Of a stretch of 64,000 nucleotides of DNA, positions 1-9,422 are shown piece after piece. Source of the stretch: Helicobacter rappini. Lineage in GTDB: Bacteria; Campylobacterota; Campylobacteria; Campylobacterales; Helicobacteraceae. The stretch spans positions 1-64,000 of the forward strand of contig NZ_FZPK01000006.1 of assembly GCF_900198625.1 (NCBI RefSeq). Direction: 5' to 3'. A program made the position numbers and the translations under genes. The notes beneath the pieces were generated by a model. That model saw nothing but the letters and a program-made list of their open reading frames with translations, ran no database searches and had not been told where the DNA came from. Within the stretch, counting starts at the first letter, position 1. Every line of letters starts with the position of its first letter.

Positions 1-2376
1 GCTCTGCGTAGTCTTGGCGGGTTGGCTTTGCAGATTCCATTCTTTTTTGCAATGTATGAGATTATTAACAAAGCTGAATATCTACAAAGTGTCCGCTTTC
101 TATGGATAGATGATTTAAGCAAGCCAGATTCTATTATGCTGTTTGGCTTAAGCATTCACATACTGCCTTTACTGATGACAGCTTTTACTTTAATCAATGT
201 CTTTTATAGCTCAAAAGAGCTAGGTGCAAGAATACAAGGGAGTTTGATTGCTTTATTGTTCTTGGTGCTACTTTATAGTATGCCAAGTGCGTTAGTATTA
301 TATTGGACTTGTAATATGGCGTTTGCGTTGTTTAAAGAGATATTTAAACACAAAAAACATTCATCTTTGAGTAATCATTCGCAAGATTGTGTGTCTTTGG
401 AGGCAGTCATTACCACTAAGGTAACTCCTGCCCCCAAATCCACACAAAACTCACAAAGCAATACTGCAATTACTAGAATGTGTGAAAGTGCGGATAGGGT
501 TGACGTAGAATGCCAAGTTTCTAATGTTTCAAATCTTAACCAAGATACTAGAATTGCGGATTCTCAAATAGATTCTAAAATTACACAAACACCAAATCAA
601 AATCTCTACAAACTCATTCAATATATAATTATCAGCCTAAGCTTTATGATATGCGTATCTAGCCCCTATGCCCTGTATGTAACGGATTTAAACGCCTTTG
701 CACTAGAGACAATACCACCAACTTTAGCAGCATTGTTTGGGTTTTTTATACTTACTTCATTTATGCTTATCTACATCATAAGCTTTGTAAATCACAATAG
801 CAGAATCTTTATCTTTATTTTATGGCTCATAGCGTGGATATTTTTAGCTCTTATGTTATTAGGCGTGAGTTATGGCTTTGTTTTGCGTGGTGATTATGGC
901 GTTATGAGTCATTTTTTCTTTGAAAAAAGTATTGGAATAGACAGCAAACATGAGATTATTGATGGAATAATGATTGCCTCATGTTTTGTTGTAGCCTTGT
1001 TGCTATTAATCTTTAAAGTGACAAAATACATTATTCAAGCATGTAAAATATTTTTAGCTATAGTAATAGTGAATGCAACATTTTCTTTAGCAATGGCTGT
1101 GAATTATACTGCAGAACGAGATAAAGCGCAGAATTTAGTGACAGATAAGGCAACGAAAAAAACACAAATACTTGATTTTGCAAAAGAACATAACAATATT
1201 TTAGTGTTAATATTAGATAGATCCGATGGGTATGTTGTTCATGATTTGTTTAAAGAAAATGAAAACTTAAAAACTTCTTTCAAAGGCTTTATTGACTTTA
1301 CAAATGCGTTGAGTACATCTGGGCTAACACTACCAACATTAACAAGTATTATTGCCGGAAAATATTATACCGCCTTAAATATTAATGCAAGAAATATTAA
1401 CGATGGTCTAGCAAATGAGATTGCAAGGGGTTATGCTAGCACCTTAAATACTTTTGAAAATGCTGGTTATGCGGTGTCTAGCACACTTGATTTCCCAACA
1501 GATGAGGTGCATTTATATCCGTTGTTAAAAAATACAAACACCAATGTTTTTGATACAACTGATTTGCAAAACATATATGTCGAAAAATATTTAGGTGGAG
1601 TAAAAACTGATGAAATGCCTGTGCGACAATTGATTTCTTATGGTTTATTTAGAAGTGCAACTTATGTCATTAGAAAAGGTATATATCGTCGTGGGGTTTG
1701 GCTCTTTAGTAAGCAGGGGGTAGTGAGTATGAGTTCGCTAAGAGGTGTGGCTGAACTTAATGTGTTGGCAAAGGAAACAACAATAGAAGCAACAAAACCT
1801 ACATTTAAGTTTATTCACAATAGTATTACGCATAATCCTTATGGATTAGATTCTGCCTGCATGATTAATCCAAGGGAAATCGCCTCACCACAAGATAATG
1901 TTTATGGCGTATCGGAAGGGCATTACAATAGTGAAAAGTGTGCGTGGCAATGGGTAGCCCAAATATTAGAGAGACTGCAGGAGTTGGGCGTATATGATAA
2001 TACAGAGATTTTTATCACGGCAGATCATGGCGCACAAAGTAAGTTTCTCCCCACACAGACAAACTTCCACATTCCGCTATTTTACAAGCCCCTGCATTCT
2101 AAAGGCGAAATGAGACAAGATTCTAGAATCATTACAAATTATGATATCCCTGCATTATTTTGCAAGAATCTGAAAGAGGGCTGCCCCAATATAGACTCAA
2201 TTACACTTGATTCCATTCCACACAAAAGAAGACTTCAGTTGATGATTATGGGGGGTGGCTGGAATCTTGAGAGTCAAAATAAAAACAGCTTTAAAGTCTC
2301 AAAGCTTTATATATTTGATGGTAGCGATATTTACGATGAAAAGGCATGGCAAGTGCAAGAAGCGGAATTAAAATAA
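1..2376 (+). CDS. YidC/Oxa1-like insertase domain fused to sulfatase-like phosphotransferase (5' truncated)
   Basis: The frame is open from base 1, so the N-terminus lies outside the window; residues below count from the TTG at 22. Residues 1-115 match the C-terminal core of YidC/Oxa1 insertases: LQIPFFFAMYE, FLWIDDLSKPD and a final hydrophobic segment SALVLYWTCNM, as in YidC proteins. A polar linker (about 120-195) follows, then four or five membrane segments (about 197-360). An alkaline-phosphatase-superfamily domain occupies about 392-784: metal-binding Asp399 in ILDRSDG, likely nucleophile Thr436 in GLTLPT, an FIHNSITHNPY stretch, ADHG at 667-670 and a late FHIPLF histidine. Such domains transfer or hydrolyse sulfate or phospho-groups in the periplasm (LTA synthase and phosphoethanolamine transferase relatives). 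I infer a membrane enzyme modifying an envelope glycan or lipid; the substrate is unknown. The fusion is the odd feature. Confidence 0.75.
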   Translation, partial: ALRSLGGLALQIPFFFAMYEIINKAEYLQSVRFLWIDDLSKPDSIMLFGLSIHILPLLMTAFTLINVFYSSKELGARIQGSLIALLFLVLLYSMPSALVLYWTCNMAFALFKEIFKHKKHSSLSNHSQDCVSLEAVITTKVTPAPKSTQNSQSNTAITRMCESADRVDVECQVSNVSNLNQDTRIADSQIDSKITQTPNQNLYKLIQYIIISLSFMICVSSPYALYVTDLNAFALETIPPTLAALFGFFILTSFMLIYIISFVNHNSRIFIFILWLIAWIFLALMLLGVSYGFVLRGDYGVMSHFFFEKSIGIDSKHEIIDGIMIASCFVVALLLLIFKVTKYIIQACKIFLAIVIVNATFSLAMAVNYTAERDKAQNLVTDKATKKTQILDFAKEHNNILVLILDRSDGYVVHDLFKENENLKTSFKGFIDFTNALSTSGLTLPTLTSIIAGKYYTALNINARNINDGLANEIARGYASTLNTFENAGYAVSSTLDFPTDEVHLYPLLKNTNTNVFDTTDLQNIYVEKYLGGVKTDEMPVRQLISYGLFRSATYVIRKGIYRRGVWLFSKQGVVSMSSLRGVAELNVLAKETTIEATKPTFKFIHNSITHNPYGLDSACMINPREIASPQDNVYGVSEGHYNSEKCAWQWVAQILERLQELGVYDNTEIFITADHGAQSKFLPTQTNFHIPLFYKPLHSKGEMRQDSRIITNYDIPALFCKNLKEGCPNIDSITLDSIPHKRRLQLMIMGGGWNLESQNKNSFKVSKLYIFDGSDIYDEKAWQVQEAELK

Positions 2377-2858
2377 ATAAAAGAAGTGGGGGCTTAAGTA
2401 TTCTTAAGGCAAAAAAGTATTACACAAATCACAAAATTGCAAAAGCATATGGGAGAAAAGATGGAGGCTTATAAAAGTTACTATTTTCAATATTTTGTCC
2501 CAGCAAGATTTTTGAAATAATTGTATCAATTCGATTTTACGCATTATGGTTGTGGGAATCTACATTTTTATTTTCACGCAAATATAGCTACCCTTGTAAG
2601 ATTTTAACGACACTTAAAAGCCATTAAGCTTAAATACATCGACTTAATAAACAGCAAATTCTCCAGCTGTCTCATGCAATCTTAAGTTTTGACAGCTAAA
2701 ACCACTATAAGCTAACAATATCTGTAACACAATATACAAGTCACAAAAAAAAGTAAAAAAAATGAATTATTCATAAAACTTATTATCTAGCAATATGAAA
2801 AATCACACAACACACTAAGTGTTGCACAAAAAAGAGTATATGAAAAAGGAGAAAATGT
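2377..2858. other. Intergenic stretch between convergent genes
   Basis: No convincing gene. A short palindrome CTTAAG-TATT-CTTAAG lies at about 2393-2408. A hairpin CAACAC/GTGTTG at 2808-2824 reads, on the minus strand, as a stem followed after a few bases by a T-run. It could terminate the porin transcript, but it is weak. Confidence 0.4.
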
Positions 2859-4361
2859 CTAGAAAGTATATTTCAATTCTGTTCTAGTCTTAAAGAAATC
2901 TATATCGCCTGCCAATGTTGCTGCTAGGAAAGAAAGCTCTAGCTTATCAAAAAACTTATAGGTAATATGTGGTGTAATCTCTACAAAACTTGCATTTTTA
3001 ATAAAGCTTTGACTACCTACCTTAGCACCACCAACCCACCATGTTGGGCTAGGATTAAGAGAGCTTCCAGAATCATTTGGCGATACTTTAAGTTCTGGCA
3101 TATAAGTATTACCAAACACATACGCTACATCAAGTCCCACTTTTAATGGAATCTTAAAGCCATATTCAGCTGCTATATAGGCGACATTGATACTTGAGTT
3201 TTTAAAGCTACCAGACCCTAGCATACCTAAGCCCTCATAGGTTGCTGTAAGGTTGCCATTCCATATTTTTCCTGCGGTATCAATGCCACCTTTATAGTCT
3301 AAAAGTGTGCCATAGCCATCGCCAAAGCTTCCTAGATATCCAGCTTTTAGAGAGAATTTATCAATAGCAAGTTTTGCTTGAATATTATAAAGTCCGCGAA
3401 ATTTTGCTGCATTTGCCAATTCCGTATCAAATACTCTATCTATGCTTTTTCCATTTAGTCCAAGATAAAGATGGGGCTTACCATTTAATGCTGCCATGCT
3501 TGTTTGTGCAAGGATTGAAAGCTTCATAGAATCACCCAGCTTCATGCCATACTTTGCCTCACCATAAAGCAAAAAGTCCATAAAACCATAGATATTTCCC
3601 ACATAGACATTAAAATCTAAAGCCTTCTTCATCACATTACCACCCATACCAAGCAATGTGAGATTATTACCTATGCCAACACCTGCGGCTGAAGTATGAT
3701 CGTTGCTTGATAATCTTGTGCGGATATTATATCCTACATGATCGCCACTCCAGCTATCATAGAATGAAGCGTGGTATTTAATGCTGCCACCATCTATTTT
3801 TTGCTTTGCATTAGCCACAAAGCCTGTGCCTAAATCCACTTTATTATCACTCAGTGGTGAAGAGATATTAATCTTTCCTGCATCAATCTTTGTGCTAAAA
3901 GAACCTATATCAAATTCTTTACTTGCAAATATTTGTGAGATATTGAATCTATCTGAAAAGTTATTTGTAAATGCAGTCCCACGACCACCTTGCACAGCAC
4001 CATTTGTGTTGCTTCCTACATCTGGTGTGCTTGATCCTTGAGAGAAGAAAAGACCGGCAGTCGCACTAAAGCCATATATCTTACCACTTGTTACATCAAG
4101 CTTTATTCTATACTGCTGACTTTGCCCATTTTGTCCAATATTATCAAATCCATTAATAGTAAAGAATCTCGCAAAGCCAAAGCCACTAACTTTTGCATTT
4201 GTTACTAAATCTTTTAGTTTATTCTCTTTTTTTGCAGGTGCTACTGCTACTTCTTGTGGGGCAGAATCTTGTGCTACTTGTTCGCTATTTTGTGTTTGTG
4301 TCTCTGCAAACGCCACTTGGAATAATGCTCCTGCAAGCACTACTGAAAAAACTTTCTTCAT
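2859..4361 (-). CDS. Outer-membrane porin-like protein (MOMP/Hof-type)
   Basis: About 500 residues with a clean signal peptide (basic MKK, hydrophobic core, cleavage after AFA). A short Gln/Pro/Ala/Lys-rich region follows, then a long run of alternating polar and hydrophobic strands. The protein ends in phenylalanine (KYTF), as expected for a BAM-assembled beta-barrel. The layout fits the major outer-membrane protein and Hof families of Campylobacterota, which form diffusion pores. Two ATGs are adjacent; the second (4361) sits six bases after an AGGAG site and is preferred over 4364. A TACAAT -10 element lies at 4394-4399, so the leader is short. Which of the several Helicobacter OMP families it belongs to cannot be settled by eye. 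Confidence 0.75.
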   Translation of the reverse strand: MKKVFSVVLAGALFQVAFAETQTQNSEQVAQDSAPQEVAVAPAKKENKLKDLVTNAKVSGFGFARFFTINGFDNIGQNGQSQQYRIKLDVTSGKIYGFSATAGLFFSQGSSTPDVGSNTNGAVQGGRGTAFTNNFSDRFNISQIFASKEFDIGSFSTKIDAGKINISSPLSDNKVDLGTGFVANAKQKIDGGSIKYHASFYDSWSGDHVGYNIRTRLSSNDHTSAAGVGIGNNLTLLGMGGNVMKKALDFNVYVGNIYGFMDFLLYGEAKYGMKLGDSMKLSILAQTSMAALNGKPHLYLGLNGKSIDRVFDTELANAAKFRGLYNIQAKLAIDKFSLKAGYLGSFGDGYGTLLDYKGGIDTAGKIWNGNLTATYEGLGMLGSGSFKNSSINVAYIAAEYGFKIPLKVGLDVAYVFGNTYMPELKVSPNDSGSSLNPSPTWWVGGAKVGSQSFIKNASFVEITPHITYKFFDKLELSFLAATLAGDIDFFKTRTELKYTF

Positions 4362-4547
4362 CATGATCTCCTAATCGTTGAAATGTTGGCGGTATTGTAA
4401 AAACCCTTTGTAAAAGCAAAAGTTCGTCTATGTAAAATGTGTATCAAATCTCATTTTTATATTCGTTTTGGAATCTAAATAATACAAATAGCTAAAACTT
4501 GAAATATAGCTCTTATAATTAAGGTATTTTGTATAGAAAGGATTTAT

Positions 4548-5384
4548 ATGCGTTGGGTTAAATTTATCGGCGTTGCGTGCATTGTGCTGTGTTTATTTGC
4601 GGGTGGCATTGCCTTTGATATTTTTGTGGTGCAGAAATTTACACATAAAAATGTGGTAGAAGCAACACAAAATAATCACATAGAAATCTCACAATCTATT
4701 GAAACTTCAAAGGACATTAAGCCAGATTTATTGCAAATGGAGCTTAGCATAGTAGAAAGCAAGATTCTAAAAAATACCCCCACACTTACAGAATCACAAA
4801 GAGAGCATATCACAAAAAAGCTAGATTCCATAATCACTCTAGCCCAAGCAAACAAGGATATTTGTAAATATAGCCCTTATACTTTTGGACCAACTGAAAC
4901 CTATGATGACAAAAATGAAATGAAGGCTGGATATAGCATCTCTTTCAACATAAAATGCAAAATGAAAGAAGAAACTTATAAGCAATATGAAGAGTTTGTA
5001 TCGCAAATAAAAAAGGTTGTATATCAAGATGAATGGCTAGATTTTAGAAATCATGCGTTTAAATTTGTTTTGTCGGATTCACTCCAAGAGACACAGAAAA
5101 TTGCACTAAGAGAGCAAATCATAAAACAAGCAAATATGCTAAAAGATGAATACAGCAAGAATCTCAATGCAAAATGCAATATTGCAAATATGTCATTTCT
5201 AAACATTTCACTCTATGACAATCCAATGTATGCGGTGGATAGAAAAATACTAGGTCATAATGCAAATGATTTTACAAGTCAAGGCAATGTGGATTCTAAA
5301 ATCAATATAAAAAGTCTTATGGAATCTTTTGTTGTTCCATTAAAACTTAGCATGAATGTAAAATTTACATGCAATGTGCTTTAG
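4548..5384 (+). CDS. Membrane-anchored periplasmic protein, unknown function
   Basis: Not recognised. It has 278 residues with one N-terminal transmembrane helix (about 5-30) and no lipobox, then a hydrophilic, largely helical domain. Four or five cysteines lie in the C-terminal part (KYSPY region, FNIKCKMKEE, NAKCNIANMS and a final CNVL), which would permit periplasmic disulfides. The next gene encodes a DsbC/DsbG-like oxidoreductase, so it might be a client, but that is only an inference from position. The ATG follows AAAGGA by five bases. It is not obviously co-transcribed with the porin, which is divergent. Confidence 0.7.
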   Translation: MRWVKFIGVACIVLCLFAGGIAFDIFVVQKFTHKNVVEATQNNHIEISQSIETSKDIKPDLLQMELSIVESKILKNTPTLTESQREHITKKLDSIITLAQANKDICKYSPYTFGPTETYDDKNEMKAGYSISFNIKCKMKEETYKQYEEFVSQIKKVVYQDEWLDFRNHAFKFVLSDSLQETQKIALREQIIKQANMLKDEYSKNLNAKCNIANMSFLNISLYDNPMYAVDRKILGHNANDFTSQGNVDSKINIKSLMESFVVPLKLSMNVKFTCNVL

Positions 5385-5641
5385 CTATAGTTGGGATATG
5401 TGGTAAAACAATTTTTGTAATGGGTAAATGATTAATGCAGTAGGGCTAGTTTTATATGGTTGTAAGATTGGGTTAATGAAAAGCTTATATATAAAACAAA
5501 AAAGAGTTAGAAACCCAGCAAATAACATAAAACATTAACTACAACAAGTAAATGAAATAATCTCAAAGCAATATAAACTTTTTAGATAATTAACAAAAGC
5601 GTTATACAATTACGCATTGCAAATTACAAAAAAGGAATATT

Positions 5642-6370
5642 ATGAAGATATCTTATTTTATCTCACTAGGTCTGCTTGGATTAAGTCTCACTTCTCATAG
5701 CATGATGGCACAAGATTCTAGCAAGGTGGTCCAGAAGTTTTTAAAAGAAAATACAAAGCTAGATTTTAAGGTTATCTCTAACACACAAGAGCCATTAAAA
5801 GATGCTTCAGTTATCATTTTAGAATCTCCAAATAAAGAGAGAATGGCACTACTTGTTAGCAAAGATGGCAGCTATATGATACCTTTAGCAGAGGGCATTG
5901 CGACAAGTAATAGTGGTAGTGCTTTGCGTGCTAGTATTGATGGGGTGAATAAATATAATAAGGATATGAAAGATTCTAAAATATTAGCTTTATTTAAAAA
6001 GCATTCAAGTTCAGTCTTAAAGATAGAATCTACAAAGCCATCAAAAAACACCATATATATGGTTTTAGATACCACTTGCCCTTATTGTTTGCAAGAAATA
6101 GCACACCTTGATGACTATTTAAAAGATGCAAATCTTGAAGTATTAATGGTGGGTATATTGGGACAAAAAGCACAGAATAGAACTGCTGGATATTATCAGG
6201 AATTACAAAGCGTAAAAAACAGAGACCAAAAGATTGCGTTATTAAAAAAGGTATTTCGTGCTGATTATGCACCAAAGGTTGGCAATAATGATCTTATGAC
6301 ACGCATTTCAGAAGAGAGCCTTGCTGCAGGTGTGCAAGGTGTGCCTTATATTATAAGGACAACAAAATAG
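5642..6370 (+). CDS. Periplasmic thiol:disulfide oxidoreductase, DsbC/DsbG-like
   Basis: Has 242 residues. A signal peptide (about 1-23, ending MMAQ) is followed by an N-terminal dimerisation-like region and a thioredoxin domain. The active site is C146-P-Y-C149 in DTTCPYC, and the cis-proline loop is GVPYII near the C-terminus. The family forms or isomerises disulfides in exported proteins. The architecture is that of H. pylori HP0231, a dimeric DsbG-like oxidase; whether this protein is mainly an oxidase or an isomerase cannot be read from sequence. The ATG follows AAGGA by five bases. It lies alone, about 120 bp before the response regulator. Confidence 0.85.
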   Translation: MKISYFISLGLLGLSLTSHSMMAQDSSKVVQKFLKENTKLDFKVISNTQEPLKDASVIILESPNKERMALLVSKDGSYMIPLAEGIATSNSGSALRASIDGVNKYNKDMKDSKILALFKKHSSSVLKIESTKPSKNTIYMVLDTTCPYCLQEIAHLDDYLKDANLEVLMVGILGQKAQNRTAGYYQELQSVKNRDQKIALLKKVFRADYAPKVGNNDLMTRISEESLAAGVQGVPYIIRTTK

Positions 6371-6492
6371 TTGAAAGCTAATGCCTAAGTAGCGTAGTAT
6401 GCTAGATTCTGTTTCTGTGGAATTAAGGCGGTTTTTATGAAATATACTATACAATACAAGCCGTTTAAACCTAGTAATAGCAGGGGTGTATA

Positions 6493-7173
6493 ATGTTAGA
6501 AATTTTAATGATTGAAGATGATGTTGAATTAGCCGAAGTATTGAGTGATTATCTGAAGCAACATGACATTCATGTAACAAACTATGATGAGCCATATACG
6601 GGCATGTCAGCACTTGCAACAAAGCATTTTGATCTTTTATTACTTGATCTTACTTTGCCAAATCTTGATGGACTCGAAGTGTGCAAAAAAGTCGCAAAAC
6701 AAAAAAACATTCCTATAATCATATCATCAGCAAGAAGCGATGTAAATGATAAGGTAAAAGCCCTTGATAGCGGTGCAGATGACTATATCCCAAAGCCTTA
6801 TGATCCAAAAGAGCTTGTAGCGCGCATTCAGTCCTTACTCCGTCGCTATTCACAAAAAATGGCAGAAGAAAAGATAGCAGATAAATCTGTGATATTTTCC
6901 ATTGATAAGGACACAAGGGAAGTGTTTTTCAAAGATAAAAAGCTTGATTTAACAAGGGCTGAATATGAGATTCTAACCTTGCTTATCAGTAAAAAAGGGC
7001 ATGTTTTCAGCAGGGAAGCAATCGCTATTGAATCTGAGTCTATTAATCCAGAAAGCTCAAATAAAAGCATTGATGTTATCATCGGCAGATTACGATCAAA
7101 GATAGAAGAGAATCCTAAAAATCCACAATATATCATTTCTGTGCGTGGTGTCGGCTATAAGTTAGAAGCATAA
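6493..7173 (+). CDS. arsR: OmpR-family response regulator, ArsR (HP0166) orthologue
   Basis: Has 226 residues. The receiver domain (1-120) carries the acidic pair D9/D10, phospho-acceptor D52 in LLLLDLT and the KPYDPKEL lysine loop. A winged-helix DNA-binding domain (about 130-226) has [26 protein letters not shown] and GVGYKLE. The text is very close to H. pylori ArsR, the acid-response regulator controlling urease and other acid-adaptation genes. The ATG follows AGGGG by six bases. In H. pylori the partner kinase ArsS is next door; here the next genes encode a lipoprotein and ung, and no histidine kinase occurs anywhere in the window. Confidence 0.92.
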   Translation: MLEILMIEDDVELAEVLSDYLKQHDIHVTNYDEPYTGMSALATKHFDLLLLDLTLPNLDGLEVCKKVAKQKNIPIIISSARSDVNDKVKALDSGADDYIPKPYDPKELVARIQSLLRRYSQKMAEEKIADKSVIFSIDKDTREVFFKDKKLDLTRAEYEILTLLISKKGHVFSREAIAIESESINPESSNKSIDVIIGRLRSKIEENPKNPQYIISVRGVGYKLEA

Positions 7174-7444
7174 AGATTATAATGTATAGTATGCAATATG
7201 TGCATGTTTGTTGTGTGATGGTTGCATATTTCCATGCATGTTGAAAGTGTGGGTCTAAATAGACATTTTTAAGGTAAGTGAGAGGGGATTATCTCAATAT
7301 GGCAAGAACTTTAGAGTGGATAAGATTCATAACCAAAGAATAAAACTTGCTTTATTATGCTATCATACTCTCTATGGTTGCTTGGAATCTTTTTTGCTTT
7401 TATGATTTTAGATTCTATAAGGATTTTGTATCTAAGGGATTTTG

Positions 7445-8086
7445 ATGTTAAGATTTTTTATTTCAATAAGATTTGTATCACTGCTTTTTCTTGCGTTTAT
7501 ATTTGCAGCTTGTTCTCAAGGTAACTATAAAGCAGAATATTATTCCACCGTGTTGCCAACCTATGATTTTGATACAAATGCACCGACAATTATCGTATCA
7601 GACCCGTGGGATCTTTCATCAAAATACTATGCAGGACAAGCGTTGCTGGCCTTTAAAAAAAGGGGATTTAATAATATCTATATGCAAGGGCAGATTGATA
7701 CTTCCTATGCTAGAAATGTGATCTACATTCGCGTTGCTAAAGAGCAGCTAGATCCAGCAAGTAACTACCAATATACATTTAATGCAACAGGTGTTTGTAA
7801 TGTGATAAATGGTGTCCCTTCATGTAGTATTGACACGAAAAATGGCGAATCTACAAAGAAAAACACAAAGCGAGTTGTGCGAGATGCTTATCGCGTAGCA
7901 TTTGATTGGTATGATGTGTATAAAAAGACTAGGGTGCTGTATGTAGCAGGGAATGCAGCCGTTGATAGTGGACAATACACAGATTTACATGTCTTTACAA
8001 ACTTGATTAATGACACCGTGTCAAGAATGGAGTTTCGCAAACCTGTGCAATATATCTATAATGGCTCTTTGAGTTCTAATCATTAA
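7445..8086 (+). CDS. Putative lipoprotein, unknown function
   Basis: Has 213 residues from the ATG at 7445, which is spaced properly from AAGGG; the TTG one codon earlier is a poorer choice. The signal sequence ends in a lipobox, FIFAAC, so the mature protein should be lipidated at Cys. The rest is a soluble alpha/beta-looking domain (TNAPTIIVSDPWD, KKRGFNNIYMQGQID, RNVIYIRV) with no motif I recognise. Only two bases separate it from ung downstream, so the two are probably co-transcribed without a clear functional link. Confidence 0.75.
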   Translation: MLRFFISIRFVSLLFLAFIFAACSQGNYKAEYYSTVLPTYDFDTNAPTIIVSDPWDLSSKYYAGQALLAFKKRGFNNIYMQGQIDTSYARNVIYIRVAKEQLDPASNYQYTFNATGVCNVINGVPSCSIDTKNGESTKKNTKRVVRDAYRVAFDWYDVYKKTRVLYVAGNAAVDSGQYTDLHVFTNLINDTVSRMEFRKPVQYIYNGSLSSNH

Positions 8087-8088
8087 TC

Positions 8089-8790
8089 ATGTTGATACCC
8101 AAAACACTTTCACCACAATGGGTTAATCTACTTAAAGATGAGTTTAGCAAACCCTATTTTTTAGAAATCATAAAGCATTATAAACAAGCCTTGCAAACGC
8201 ACAAAAATGCGATATTTCCACCAAATGATCTGATTTTCAACGCATTTAATCTCACGCCACCAGAATCTGTTCGCATTGTAATCTTGGGACAGGACCCCTA
8301 TCATGGTAGCATTTTTACACAAGATGGAGAAATACCGCAGGCTATGGGCTTAAGCTTTAGTGTGCCAAAAGTCGTGCCAATACCACCTAGCTTAAAAAAT
8401 ATTTACAAAGAGCTTGAAAATAGTCTAGGGATTTGTATGCCAAATCATGGTGATTTAACACAATGGGCTACAAAAGGTGTGCTATTGCTTAACGCTATCC
8501 TTAGTGTGCAAAAAGGCATGGCAGGTTCGCATAAGCATTTTGGCTGGGAAACTTTCACAGATTCTGTAATTCATGCTCTCTCAACGCATTTTAGTGGTAT
8601 TGTATTTATGTTATGGGGGAATTTCGCTAAAAAGAAAATCTCTCTAATTGATAGCACAAAACACGCAATCATCACAGCCCCACATCCTAGCCCACTTGCT
8701 AGGGGTTTTGTAGGCAGCGGTGTATTCTTGCAGGCAAATAAAGCTCTGCAAGATATGGGTAAAATGCCTATGGATTGGCGTATTATTTAA
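8089..8790 (+). CDS. ung: Uracil-DNA glycosylase (family 1)
   Basis: Removes uracil from DNA as the first step of base-excision repair in the cytoplasm. It has 233 residues, normal for the family. Motifs are the catalytic water-activating GQDPYHG, the uracil-binding LLLNAILSV and the minor-groove loop HPSPLARGF. It starts two bases after the lipoprotein stop. No helper genes are nearby. Confidence 0.96.
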   Translation: MLIPKTLSPQWVNLLKDEFSKPYFLEIIKHYKQALQTHKNAIFPPNDLIFNAFNLTPPESVRIVILGQDPYHGSIFTQDGEIPQAMGLSFSVPKVVPIPPSLKNIYKELENSLGICMPNHGDLTQWATKGVLLLNAILSVQKGMAGSHKHFGWETFTDSVIHALSTHFSGIVFMLWGNFAKKKISLIDSTKHAIITAPHPSPLARGFVGSGVFLQANKALQDMGKMPMDWRII

Positions 8791-9084
8791 AGGCTTTAAA
8801 ATCCTATACATCTATAAAAAAGCTAAAAATAGTTTTATGAATCATGTGGTATATACACGCATAGATAAATCCCTTAGTATTTTGTTAAAAACATTGCATA
8901 AATTAATTTTATATATTATTGTTGCTCTCACTTACTTCTATGTTGCATGTTTTAGCAATTTATGCAGCATTGTGCAAAAACTTAAAATATGTTATAGTCC
9001 CACCCAAAATACCACATTAATTCCTTATATGAGAAAATACAATCAAAATATATAAATCTCATAAATGCTTCAAAGCCAAGAGAC

Positions 9085-9114
9085 TTGACTTTGTATATAT
9101 TATTGTGCTATAAT
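9085..9114 (+). promoter_or_regulatory. Sigma70 promoter of tRNA-Met
   Basis: TTGACT at 9085-9090, an 18-base spacer, then TATAAT at 9109-9114, 15 bases before the tRNA 5' end. A good -35 is uncommon at the protein genes in this window. Confidence 0.8.
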
Positions 9115-9129
9115 ACGCTTTCTCTAAAT

Positions 9130-9207
9130 GTCAGGGTAGCTCAGCTGGTTTAGAGCGCTGGTCTCATAAGCCGGAGGTCGGGGGTTCAAGTCCCCCCCTT
9201 GACACCA
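9130..9207 (+). tRNA. tRNA-Met (anticodon CAT)
   Basis: Full cloverleaf. Acceptor GTCAGGG pairs with CCTTGAC (one G-T), followed by A and an encoded CCA. TA and GCTC stand at positions 8-13, the anticodon loop is CTCATAA, and the T arm has GGGGG-TTCAAGT-CCCCC. The first pair is G-C, so it is not a classical initiator. Elongator Met and lysidine-modified Ile2 cannot be told apart with certainty by eye. Confidence 0.9.
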
Positions 9208-9422
9208 TATATCTGCATAATCTCTTATTAATTTTTATGAATCATAAGATCATTTCAGTTTTATTTCAGCAGTAAGTTTTTTTGTAAAGTCTTAATGGAT
9301 AAATATTATCAATAGATAGATCATTTCGCAAATGCAAAAATTACATAATATAGGATTGTGTGTAAAATCTTACTAGATTCCAAACACACATTAAAATAAT
9401 ATCCCCTCCAATAATTACAACC

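Noticed and set aside
8720-9055. 111-codon open frame after ung
   Set aside because: It starts inside ung in another frame, has no ribosome-binding site and gives an implausible protein; its 3' part is AT-rich intergenic sequence before tRNA-Met.
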